From Tetraselmis striata (lineage: Eukaryota; Chlorophyta; Chlorodendrophyceae; Chlorodendrales; Chlorodendraceae): 64,000 nt of DNA. The stretch covers positions 1 to 64,000 of the forward strand of contig VCJN01002003.1 of NCBI GenBank assembly GCA_006384855.1. The letters are read 5' to 3'. Position numbers and translations under genes: made by a program. Below, piece by piece: positions 1-9,406 of the stretch (position 1 is its first letter; every line of letters begins with the position of its first letter). The notes beneath the pieces are model-generated. The model saw only the letters and a list, made by a program, of their open reading frames with translations. It was not told where the DNA came from and did not search any database.

Positions 1-1281
1 ATGATAATCTCCGCTCTCATGACCGACGTCCCACCAGCCACAATAAGGTACCACCCGCGAACAGATGTCTACGCCATGCACAAAGCCATGTGGCGCTGGG
101 CTACACAAGGAGCACCGCTCCCCTCGTGGCGGTACCATCGGGAACACGGAACCCGCCCACCTGCACCTAGCGGCGGCCCGCGGTCACATGCCCGGACCGC
201 CGTAATCCCAACCTCACCAACCCGGACCACCACTCGACCGAACAAACGACCCCTGGTGCCCGCTCCCACATCCTCCTCACTAGGCGACTCGGAAGCAACG
301 GTCACACGAAACCGTCCCACGCCCCTTCCAACCCAAATTCCAGTCCGTGCCTCGAAAGCTCCGAAACCCTCCGCGCACCCCCCCACAGTTGCCCACCCTC
401 GACCACACATGTCAGCCCCCGCCCGTGTCCGCCGCCCGAACAAACGCCTCCTTGACCCCACAGACACAGTAAACCCGCCCCCTCACACGGGAGCCCTGCC
501 CCACACCTCCAACTCGCAACCGCAGCCCTCACACCCCCTTGACGGCCCCTCCGTCCCGCCGGGGTTCGCACGTCGGCCCATCGCACACCACAAAAGCAAC
601 ACACGGCCTGCGGCTCCCGCCTCGGTCTGCCAAAGGATCAAAAAACCGACCCGCCGCAGTATCCACGCCCGCCCCCTCCGGAACCGGAACGCAACCGACC
701 AATACTCCACCCGTGCTGACCTCAGCCCGCTCCGGGCCCTGCTAACCTTGAGAGCGAAAGCCGCAGCTAAGTCCCACATCCTTGACCTCCAATTTTACCC
801 GACGGCTACCACCAGGTCCCACTGCCGCTATACCACCCACGCCCCCGCCTCGGACTCGGTAAATGCCCTCACATGCCCATCTTTACTCCGACTCATGGCC
901 GCCTTGGCCCCCACTCTCAGCGGAGCACTGTGCAAGACGTCCAGGACACTCCGCGCGAAGACCGTCGAACGCAGAGACAGATTACACCTCAGAGCTAGAC
1001 TTCGCCCACACGCCACCGAGCCGACCCCTGAATGGCACCGCCTGCCTATCTACCCGCCCCAGGCCCCGCCACCCTCCAACCCAACTGACCCCGACCCCGG
1101 ACTACCATCCACTCCCCGCCTCCCCCCCACATCTGCACATCCCACACCCCCGACCCCCCGGCGACCCTCACAACCTTCAACCTCAGAGGCTCGAAATTTA
1201 CCCTCTATGACGTGCACACATATCTACTCACATAAACAAAACGTCCGAACAACGGCAGAGATTGGCGCCTCCTACTTCTAG
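1..1281 (+). CDS. Pro/Arg-rich leader of the LINE (ORF1-like or linker), partial
   Basis: An open frame enters from the left edge and runs to a TAG at 1279. The translation is extremely rich in Pro, Arg, Thr and Ser and has no recognisable domain or zinc knuckle. It lies directly upstream of the endonuclease region on the same strand. It may be a nucleic-acid-binding ORF1 product or only the disordered N-terminus of the polyprotein. Its openness could be partly a by-product of C-rich composition, because several other frames here are also open. The start is not in the window. Confidence 0.35.
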   Translation: MIISALMTDVPPATIRYHPRTDVYAMHKAMWRWATQGAPLPSWRYHREHGTRPPAPSGGPRSHARTAVIPTSPTRTTTRPNKRPLVPAPTSSSLGDSEATVTRNRPTPLPTQIPVRASKAPKPSAHPPTVAHPRPHMSAPARVRRPNKRLLDPTDTVNPPPHTGALPHTSNSQPQPSHPLDGPSVPPGFARRPIAHHKSNTRPAAPASVCQRIKKPTRRSIHARPLRNRNATDQYSTRADLSPLRALLTLRAKAAAKSHILDLQFYPTATTRSHCRYTTHAPASDSVNALTCPSLLRLMAALAPTLSGALCKTSRTLRAKTVERRDRLHLRARLRPHATEPTPEWHRLPIYPPQAPPPSNPTDPDPGLPSTPRLPPTSAHPTPPTPRRPSQPSTSEARNLPSMTCTHIYSHKQNVRTTAEIGASYF

Positions 1282-1800
1282 GATACAAAATATTCATGGG
1301 ACCATGCCTCGTCTCGCAGGGAGGCCATAGGACGGCAGGACTCATGATAGCGGTCCGCAAAGGTGCCTACGCCAGCACGGAGGCGCTTCCAATCCCTGCC
1401 CACCTTACCCCATACGTCCTTGTCCTTCGTCTAACTGCCCCAAACAACCGGACCACATACTTGACGGGCACCTACCTCCCGCAGCTCCGCACAACGCCCG
1501 AGAAATCCAAATACGATGAAGTAATCCGTTACATCGTCTCCACTTAAAATTGACCAACGAGACTGCCACGAAGGATGGCTCCCCACACGTCGTAGGAGGA
1601 GACTTCCAACTCCCGATCACAGCCACGCACCCCAACAAAAAACATATACAGCCCCCTGGCGGACGCCGGCATGATGCAATGGCACCACGAAGTGCCCACG
1701 TTCATTCCAGCGAACACGTCCATCGACCACTTGCTCATTGGGGGCGCGCCCCCGCCCCCCACCCGCCTCACAACAGAAACCTTTGAACCGGACTTCTGCT
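1170..1800 (+). pseudogene. LINE apurinic-like endonuclease domain (decayed)
   Basis: Three frames together give the landmarks of an exonuclease/endonuclease/phosphatase domain: an N-terminal strand around 1180-1230, a GYKIF-type stretch at 1278, GLMIAVRK near 1340, GGDFQLP near 1590 (the GDFN-like motif) and SIDHLL near 1718 (the Ser-Asp-His motif). These match target-site nicking endonucleases of APE-type LINEs. A TAA at 1545 and further frame changes separate the motifs, so no intact domain is encoded. The motif spacing is compressed, suggesting small deletions. Confidence 0.6.
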
Positions 1801-2699
1801 CCGACCACAGATAGAGGCCTGACAATCAAGCCTCCGAGCGCCCTTCTTCATCTTGAGCCGCCCGCGGCACCCCCGCCACGGGGACAGATCACACGCAAAT
1901 ATCAATTTACGCTCCCAATCACCCCCGAGGTAGCAGCGGCGTACCAACATGGCACTGCCGAAACCGAACAACTCGCCCAACAATTCACGAAATCTTGGTC
2001 GGGAGCCTCAACGGAATACACCACAACAGATATCGACGACATGGCGGCCGACCTCATGGCCCTCCTCAATCTACACCTCGACCACGCAGCAACAATCTGG
2101 CCCACAAAGCCATCCCCGGACCCCTCCACCTCCCATAAACCGCGCCTCCCCGGCGGACACCTCCCCATCTATCTCCCCGTCAAACACAAACGCGTCATCC
2201 GGCACCTCCGCAGACTCACCCGAGACACGCGACGCCTCACGGCTCCGAAACCAGGCACCCCGGACGCCGTAATCAACGCAAGAAGAGCTTCGGTGCGCGA
2301 CAGAGCTCGGACATTCTCAAGCCCGACAGCGGAGACACACCCCTCACGCCGGACGCCATACTTACCGAGTGTCGCAAATAACGCACGAACCACGAGATAA
2401 AAATCGCCACAAGAAAGTACGACGCGTACCGGAAAGATAACAACAACAAATCATACGACGCTAACCCCCGTACGTTCCACAGCCGCCTCGGTGCTCGAGC
2501 GCAAGGACAGAAGAGCACCACCCGCCGAATGACGCATGTAAACACCGCAAAAGCCAAAGGCCTCACAGGCGACCCGGCGAGGGCTGCCATAGAAAGCCAT
2601 TACGCCGCACAACTCGCCAAAGCCACCCTGACATCCTAGGGACACCCCCTTGGGAACTTCCGACCAACCCCGACCCATTCAAGATCGAACCAAAGGGCG

Positions 2700-4740
2700 A
2701 TCCCAACGTCCGTCTCTCCTCCCAATACTCCCGCACCCTTCTACACGAGACCAAACGTTTCCTTAGTACCAGAAAATCACCAGGTCCAGACTCAATCCCG
2801 AACGAAATCCTGAAGTGGCTGCCGGAAAGCACCACTTCAGCCCTCCATGCCCTCTTCCAACACATGGCTAGCCACCTGTACACCCCCTCAACATGGTGCA
2901 CTAGCGTCACATGTCTGCTATACAAACGGGGCTCCCCGGCTGAATGCGGCAACTATCGACCCATTGCCCTCATGAACTGCGTGCTGAAGCTGTGGACAGC
3001 CTGCCTACACAAGATTGGGGCTGCGTACGCCGGGGGACACGGCGTTCGATGCGGCACGAACGATAGCTTCGTCCCAGGTATGCAGCTGCACGATGGTCTC
3101 ACCACAATCATGACCGCATTATATGCGGACGCAAAGGAACACCACAGACATATACACGGTATATGTTGACTTCAATGGCGCCTTTGACTCCACCGACCAC
3201 GAGATACTCTTCAAAACCATGACGAACATGGGAATGCCCACGGAGTACATCGCTGTGTGTAGGGACATATATTCCAAAAGGACCACCTCATATCACACCC
3301 CATGGGGGGAAACAGCAAAGGTCCAAGTGAATAGAGGCACCCTACAAGGAGACTCTCTATCCCCCTTCCTGTTCACCCTCTTCCTGGAACCCCTCCTGCA
3401 ATGGCTCCATGTCGGTAGCCGGGGCTACCCTCTCCACTGCATGCGGGAGGACACCCACCCCAATCGACGAATATATGCCGGCCACGGCTTTGCGGACGAC
3501 ATAAGCATTACCACTTCCACAATAGCGGACATGAAACTCCAACTCACCAAACTCTCCGAATTCAGCGAATACAACAAAATGTCGGTAGAAGCCTCCAAAT
3601 GCAAGGCCACTGGAGCCCTATGGAGTAGACCAAAACCCCTCTCCCCCGCGAACCGGGCGGCCCTCTCCCAACAACTTTCCCACCTGCGCCTCCTCGGAGT
3701 ATCGGGCCATCTCGAACCCATAGACCGCCTCCCCCCGGACCAACCGTATAAAATCCTTGGGGTCCCCACCACAATGACACTTAACTTTACGGCGCACCAC
3801 TCCGATCTGCTCCGTGAACTCCGACCCATAGGCCGGGCTATCTCCGCACTGCGCCTCTCCTCCACCAAGAAGACCCGTATAGTCGAGTCCCTCATGAAGG
3901 GGAAGCTCTTCTCACTACAACTAGGCCTCTTCTCCACGGAACAACTCCGCCAATTCGATGCCGCCCTCGGCACGGGTTACCGCAAAGCTGTGTCCGTCAC
4001 AAAGTCCCTTCCGCGACAAGCCTTGCAGCACCCCCTAGACCAACTTGGCCCCGGCTTCCCCTCCATCCGGGCCAAAGCAGCCTCAATGGTAGCGGAACAC
4101 GTAAGGAACAGACTAACCGTACCCGGCCTAAGGGGGGACATGTACATGGCCCACATCAAAGACACGGTCGCTAGATACGCCAAGTGGCCGGAGGAATGCA
4201 CAGCATCCTCCCACTCCTACCCGGCACTGCGAAGCCTCACGCACATTCACGGCGACCTGCACCTCCACGTCACGGGGTACTCGTACGCCTTCGCCGACGA
4301 CGCACACCTCGCCACCTCCATCCGCGTGGCCTTCAACTACCGGCACGAGGCCACAAAGGCAGCAGCACGGACCAAACTCTCGGAACACCTACCCCCCGCT
4401 GATAGGACCGCCACGTACAAGCAAAACAAAGCCAAACGTAAAACCACGGCAATAATGCGCAGGATGACCCCGCTTTGGGCACTCGGCCTTGAGACCTGGG
4501 GGGACGCCCTGGCAACCCACCGACGAAACGACCCCCCCATACACCGCCTCAAAACGGTCGCAGAGATTACCAGAGCCGCCCCCACCCACACCCCAGCCGC
4601 CATCAGATCCGCCCTCCTGAAGGCATTACATACCCTATCGCAAATCCTCACCCTACCAAAAGGTACCGTACCCCCGCCGCGCTACCATTCCCGCGAGACG
4701 CGTCGGCTCCCCGTGCACAACACATGGTTATCTGTCCTTC
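2700..4740 (+). pseudogene. LINE reverse transcriptase
   Basis: The fingers begin near 2760 with KSPGPDSIPNEILK, continue with NYRPIALMN at about 2950, and after a frameshift near 3150 resume as VYVDFNGAFDSTDHE. Next come GTLQGDSLSPFLFTLFLEPL (about 3331) and the catalytic GFADDISI (about 3487; the F/YxDD box). A long thumb region follows to roughly 4700, after which the frame shifts again. These are the canonical motifs of LINE reverse transcriptases that prime on nicked target DNA. The catalytic Asp pair is intact, but the frameshift between fingers and palm means this copy cannot make the enzyme in one frame. Confidence 0.9.
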
Positions 4741-4878
4741 CGCGCACCGCATGCCGCCCACAACTCGGCCCGCCGGTCCTACACACCCCCAGCGCGCCCC
4801 AGCCCAGGCCCGCACGGCCCAATTCCGCACGCAACCCCTCACAGTCCACGCAACCCCCCCTGCCAGCCAGCGACGCAC

Positions 4879-5607
4879 GTGACCCGCATCACCTCCACAG
4901 CCCGAGGACCATATGGCGTCAACCAATACCTCGTCCACTGGGCCCCGGAAATCCTCAACCTGGCGGAAATCAACGCCCAAAAGCACATGGGCTTCATCCC
5001 GGCCTCGTGCACACCCATCACACAAGACTGCCTTCCGCCACGAGAAGTAAAAAACGCCGGTCGGCGTCACTGTACCCACTGCCACCTCCCAGCTGCAGGC
5101 ATTGTCTGGAACTGCCCAGTCACAGGGTGCCATAACGTGGTCCACCCCGCTTGCGTCCTCGCCACGGATGCCAGATGTGCCAAATGCGTCCTTAAAAGCA
5201 ACCACAACGACACCACCCACCTTTTCGAGGTCCAATGGGAACCAACATGGCAACTAGCCAAATCCATTATGGATACAAAATCCGGACCGCGCGCACTCAA
5301 TGCAAGCCATCGCATTCGAAACAGACTCGAAACCCCGGAATTCCCCCCCGCTCAACCGGCCGCGTGGCACCCCCCCAAACACAAAGTGGAAATCAGATTC
5401 GCCACCATCAATCCGGACCTGGACTCCTTGCCTACGGGGGAATTCTACTTCAGCGTCCGGGACACACACCAACTAGTGCTCCACAAGCCGGTCGGCACAG
5501 CCTCCCATACCCTCGACCGCCGAAGGGTCGAACACCTCCACTTTCTCTTCAGACCGGACCGAACAAACAAGACGTTTGCAGAGGAGGTTTATGCTCTTTT
5601 GGGCTGA
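4879..5607 (+). pseudogene. LINE PHD-type finger segment with chromodomain-like flanks
   Basis: This 242-codon block contains a Cys4-His-Cys3 array starting CTHC (about 5071), then C-x4-C, H-x2-C and a final CAKC (about 5177), the spacing of a PHD finger. On either side lie QYLVHWAP and LFEVQWEPTW, which resemble the V-x-W core of chromodomains; that second match is weak. PHD and chromodomains read histone tails and could guide the element to chromatin; this role is inference. The block ends at TGA (5605-5607), and the same frame continues immediately in the next block, so the stop looks like a single lesion. Confidence 0.55.
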
Positions 5608-6225
5608 GTGGGTACCCTTACGAGTGCCGACGACAATTCCAAACACCAAATCCGAAGAAACAGATGGGCCACGGATGACCGCTTTACACTGGCAATCATG
5701 ACTGCCCTCCATGTCCGCACAGAACTTTTCAGCGACCCCCTCAACAAGTCGATCTACACCTCCCAATACCATAGTCTGTACCCCGAAGATGTAGTTTTGG
5801 CGCTAGACCCCCCAACGACCTGTACTTTGTGGGCTGAAACGTCCCTCGCCAACCATGAATCCGATGACAAATGTATGCTGAAAGCGGTGCAACACGCTCT
5901 CCGTAGCGTGCACGCTCAAAGGCACGAGTCTACAGCTACGGTGCTCATCCTCCCCGAGTGGGTAGACGCATCCTACAAGAAAGCTCATCTCCTCAACCAC
6001 CCCTACATGCAGAAATTATGCGAGCTCCCCGCGGACCTCACCAAATTCCGGTCCCCAGACCAACACACCGAGACAGCCCCGAACAAGGACCTCGGCACCA
6101 AATGGCCGGTGGGAGTGTACTTGGTGGCTTCCGCCCCCTACCTCGCAAACGTCAACGCAGCGGAAGCTTCGACCAAGATGTCGGCTGCCCTCCGGGTCTT
6201 GTCGCACGCCGCACTTCCACCTTAA
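5608..6225 (+). pseudogene. LINE methyltransferase-like (Dam-related) module
   Basis: In frame with the PHD block after one TGA. Features are ELFSDPLNKS, a WAETSLANHESDD stretch, KAVQHAL, and then VLILPEW followed about 60 residues later by KWPVGVYLVAS. The order (PLN box, acidic helix, LP-x-W strand, W-x-V-x-x-Y strand) matches the Dam-like module in the LTR retrotransposon at 51362-52238, which has LDACAS, NPPYDES, IILPRW and QWIVDVYL. The NPPY catalytic box is not preserved here (LANHES occupies its place), so even an intact protein may lack methylation activity. The relationship rests on motif order read by eye and is an inference. Confidence 0.4.
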
Positions 6226-6340
6226 CACCACCCAACGACCAATAGGCTCGGACGCAGCAAGAGCAGCAACATCATGCCCCCGTCTTCCGAGACCGCCTCG
6301 CGACTGGCGGATACCACCCGCCGCACAGGAACTCCGCCCA

Positions 6341-7530
6341 TTGACGTCACCAATCCCGTCCATACAACTCCTACAACGACGGCACGACCTGAAACGCTTT
6401 ACATACACCGATGGCTCCCGCATCCACCGCGGCGGAGCAGTGGGAATCGGTGCCGGGGTTTACACGCCTGGCAATAAACCCATCGCAGTGGGAGTGGACG
6501 CGGACAATATTCGCCGCACCATCACCAGAGCTGAACTGGCCGCCATATCGGTGGCACTCGAGTCTGACCTACCGAAGCACATCCTCTCAGATAGCGCAGC
6601 CTCCCTTCACCTAATAGAGCGCATGATGTACCGGCCGGTCGCCTTACGACGCCACGCTCACAAAATACTACTCGAACATATAGTACGCCAACTCCGACAC
6701 CGAGCGGATTTGGGACTCCGAACCATCCTCCAGAAAGTCAAAGCCCATATTGGGGTCGAAGGCAACGAACAAGCCGACACCACCGCCGGCGAAGTAGCCA
6801 ACGGGACAATCCCACCTGACACTATCGTAACCGTAGGCGCGACTCCCGAACCAACCGATCACGTGTGGCTGAACCCATGCCAAGGCGCGCCGACCACCAC
6901 TCACACCTCCCACAACTTGAAAGACGCCCTTCGGAAACACGCCAACGCTACAGTAGGCTGCGACGCCTCCGACGAAACCCTGCACTCCCACCTCATAGAC
7001 AAGGCGTTGGCCACAGGTGTAATGCCGGACCTCGTCACCCCCTCGGACATCACCACCTCGGAAAGAATCCACAGACTGGAATTCATGTGGGGAACACACT
7101 CAAGCCGAATGAGACGCAAAGGCCAGCCGTCCTTCACATGCGGGAAATGCGGACAACACCTCAGCAATGGTCACATGGCAGGCAATTGCCCCTCCATGGC
7201 AGGCCTAAAGACATACCGAGACAATAGCACGCTTAAACTCCTCCTCAACGAGCTGGAAGTCCTAAACGGCGGTCGCTGGCACGTACTATCCACGGACGCG
7301 GGCAACAAACATGTGGCTGACTTCTCCTCCCCCACCAGAGACTCCCTGATCTCCGACCTATCCGACCGAATCACGCACAGAGTCCCGTGCATCAGCATCC
7401 CCGACCGCCTAGCGGACGCCCAAAAAGGGGAACCGAAGGTCCCAGTGCCGCCCAAGCACCCACCCTGCTCCCCACGACTATGCTATCCCCTCACCTCCGC
7501 CCTAAACACTGCAAGCCGGACGCAAAACGC
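6341..7530 (+). pseudogene. LINE RNase H domain and CCHC zinc knuckle
   Basis: RNase HI landmarks are present in order: RFTYTDGSRIHRGGAVGIG (first Asp, about 6395), RAELAAISVAL (Glu, about 6530), HILSDSAASLHLI (second Asp, about 6580) and KVKAHIGVEGNEQADTTAG (His and final Asp, about 6737). Downstream is CGKCGQHLSNGHMAGNCP (about 7140), a CxxCx(n)HxxxxC zinc-binding motif. RNase H removes template RNA during target-primed reverse transcription. This block keeps a long open frame, but it is out of frame with the preceding module (6225) and with the C-terminal domain (after about 7530). Confidence 0.85.
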
Positions 7531-7797
7531 ATCGTCGGATTCGACTGGGACCCGGCCACCGAAACCATATCTCTCAGCACCGATCCCAGAGCAGTCCAAA
7601 AAAAACATATAATCGAATTCAAATACTGTACTAGTCTCAATTATGCTACCGTGCACGCTCTCATCCGCGAAAAATACCAACACATGGTGAGCGCCCTACG
7701 TCAACAAGAATGGCAGTGTCCGATTGAAATCATTCTCGTCACCCTCACTCGCCGCGGCACCATGCATGCACAAACTCACACTAGAAGCCATCCATAG
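7510..7797 (+). pseudogene. LINE C-terminal domain
   Basis: The frame holds a KRIVGFDWDP stretch, then HIIEFKYCTSLNY and EKYQHMVSALRQQEW. This resembles the acidic-basic C-terminal domain seen after RNase H or the thumb in several LINE and R2-like proteins (IE-x-KYC followed by a helix with Y-x-x-L). It is shifted relative to the RNase H frame. 7798-8218 appears to be the 3' untranslated region; nothing else was recognised there. Confidence 0.45.
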
Positions 7798-8218
7798 CCT
7801 CACGGTCCTCCGCCCCAAGAAGCACCCCCCGGACAAACCCCCTCCGCATCCCAGCGCCGCTGCTATCCACCTCTGTAGGAAACTCCAACGACACTCAATG
7901 GATGGCTACATACTCTCCTCCGCATATCCCGACAGTCCCTCAAACCTGCCATGTCCAACCTCAGTACCTCCCACACACCCCGCACGCACACTCACCGTTA
8001 ACATACACGCTTTCCGCAGACCACCGTACACGACACCCCCGCCACGGCAGGGGGGGACAATACCAAGCGGCATGGAAGGAGGAGGGGCGCGGGCGATAAG
8101 GAGGAAGGCCGGAAGTTGCATCCGTAATCCCTAGGGTTCCCACAGCGGTTGGATAAAGCAGGTCCTAAAAGCAACTCGGCTTGGGCTGTGGAGAGCGGCA
8201 AGTCAGCACGTTGTAAAT

Positions 8219-8248
8219 CAATTTCAATTTCAATTTCAATTTCAATTT
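8219..8248 (+). repeat. (CAATTT)5 3' tail of the LINE
   Basis: Five perfect 6-bp units abut the virus-like sequence that begins about 8250. Such tails are made by template slippage at the 3' end of LINEs lacking poly(A), so this marks the 3' boundary and confirms the + orientation. Confidence 0.8.
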
Positions 8249-8249
8249 C

Positions 8250-9003
8250 TGGAGCGGAAATTCGAGCTGCGCGCTAACCCTCCTTCAGAATTACGCCACC
8301 GCGGGCGTGTACGGCCTCGCACACGACGCACCGTACGTGCGTCGCAAGCACCTTGGCGTCGAGGTGGACTTTGACTTTCTGAAGCGTCTCGGGAGCATGA
8401 GCTTCCAGCTGCGCCGATGCGCCTCTGAGTTTGGGGCCGTCGACGACTTCTCCCTCGTCAGCGAAAGCGACGATTTGGAGGCATGGGCGTTCCAGCTTGT
8501 GTTTTGGGAGCCTTGCAAGTGCATGCTCATGCAACCGTTTGCATACGATTTCTTCCGAGCGTGGGTATGGTCGGAGCAGGGGCGAGGGTCTATCGTGGAT
8601 TGTCGCATACCGGTGATGCTGAACACGAGCCGTTCGGTGGACACCTCGGAGGGCAAGTGGATGGCGGCGCTAGAGTTTTACACGCCCCTCCTCTGCACAA
8701 AGGATCCCGCCGATCAGCCGCATTCCGTCGTGCTCGCTTGTCCCACACTCATCGACTCCGACGATCGCAACATTCTAGGCCACCTCGGCAAATTTTACAG
8801 AACGGGCGAGGAGTCCATGTACGGACATCGTTTTTCCATAAAGCCGGGCAGCCGGGACGTCGCGGGGCACGAGCTTCGCGTTAGCATCGACTCGCTCACG
8901 GATTCACCTGCAATTGCGAGACGCCGTTAGCCTCGCGTTGCTTGATCCGCTCGAGTTCCAGCCAGGCTATGTGATGTCGTTAGTTTTCTACATAACCAAT
9001 TAA
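8250..9003 (+). pseudogene. Virus-like gene 1, 5'-truncated and frameshifted, unknown function
   Basis: An intron-free frame is open from the LINE tail (8250) to 8930, and a second frame carries the same coding quality from about 8905 to the TAA at 9001-9003, so one small indel near 8890-8910 breaks it. The protein is about 245 residues, slightly acidic, with a C-terminus of beta-strand character (FQPGYVMSLVFYITN). No family was recognised. The stop codon is followed directly by the ATG of the next gene (TAAATG at 9001-9006), a compactness typical of large DNA viruses and unlike the intron-rich transposons around it. Viral origin is inferred from this and from the block at 43.6-49.2 kb. Confidence 0.5.
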
Positions 9004-9043
9004 ATGTCCCATCGCGCATTCGCCAGCTCCATCGGCTCGTCGG
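9004..9043 (+). pseudogene. Virus-like gene 2, first 13 codons, split by MULE1
   Basis: ATG at 9004 abuts the TAA of gene 1. The frame (MSHRAFASSIGSS) continues precisely at 18001 when MULE1 and one copy of its 11-bp target duplication are removed. The transposon therefore landed 30-40 bp inside this gene. Confidence 0.55.
9033..9043. repeat. Target-site duplication, left copy (MULE1)
   Basis: CGGCTCGTCGG, identical to 17990-18000. Eleven bp is within the 8-11 bp range typical of Mutator-like elements. Confidence 0.9.
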
Positions 9044-9104
9044 GGTAAAAGGGCAAATATCGAGTCAAAATGGGGACATTTACGGACTCGAAAATGTGCC
9101 CCCC
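9044..9104 (+). repeat. MULE1 left terminal inverted repeat
   Basis: Aligns with the reverse complement of 17928-17989 with few mismatches and one or two 1-bp gaps near the tip; the inner 45 bp are nearly identical. Confidence 0.9.
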
Positions 9105-9106
9105 TT

Positions 9107-9149
9107 AACTCGGTTTTTGCACCCCCCACGGGGGGTGCAAAAACTGAGT
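9107..9149. repeat. Subterminal perfect hairpin next to the MULE1 left end
   Basis: ACTCGGTTTTTGCACCCCC pairs with GGGGGTGCAAAAACTGAGT across a 4-nt loop, allowing one G-T mismatch. It sits immediately inside the terminal repeat. A shorter hairpin (ATGTACCCA / TGGGTACAT, 17883-17905) lies inside the right end. Candidates are transposase-binding or regulatory structures. Confidence 0.6.
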
Positions 9150-9406
9150 AACGCTCAATACCGTACGAATGTACTGTGAAACTGACCTTTCACACATTCT
9201 TGCCAACACTGTACTTCACCCACACTGCACTATGTACTACACATCTGTCCACCGCCCCTTGACGAGATGCGTCGCTACCAGCCCATGGTAACCGTTTTTG
9301 CCTCGAATGCTACTCCGCCGCTGTGCTTTTCACTCCTCTATCACTCGCAAGCACCCTCGCGCTTTTGTTCAGGGAGGCATCTTCACGCATCTTGGTTCAC
9401 AAAAGC

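Larger units (their letters stand above)
1..8248 (+). mobile_element. Degenerate LINE (non-LTR retrotransposon), 5' end outside the window
   Basis: The coding order on the + strand is APE-like endonuclease, reverse transcriptase, PHD-type finger, methyltransferase-like module, RNase H, zinc knuckle and a C-terminal domain, which is a LINE layout. The reading frame changes between blocks (near 3150, 4750-4880, 6230-6340 and 7530) and a TGA interrupts at 5605, so this copy is dead. It ends in five perfect CAATTT units (8219-8248), a simple-repeat tail in place of poly(A). The first sequence after the tail is an open frame of a virus-like gene whose 5' part is missing, so the LINE seems to have inserted into, or truncated, that gene. 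The presence of RNase H suggests an I-like or related clade; that assignment is inference. Confidence 0.85.

Noticed and set aside
3123-5607. Programmed frameshifts or stop readthrough in the LINE polyprotein
   Set aside because: There are at least five breaks spread over endonuclease, transcriptase and C-terminal domain, including a shift between reverse transcriptase fingers and palm; decay explains them better.
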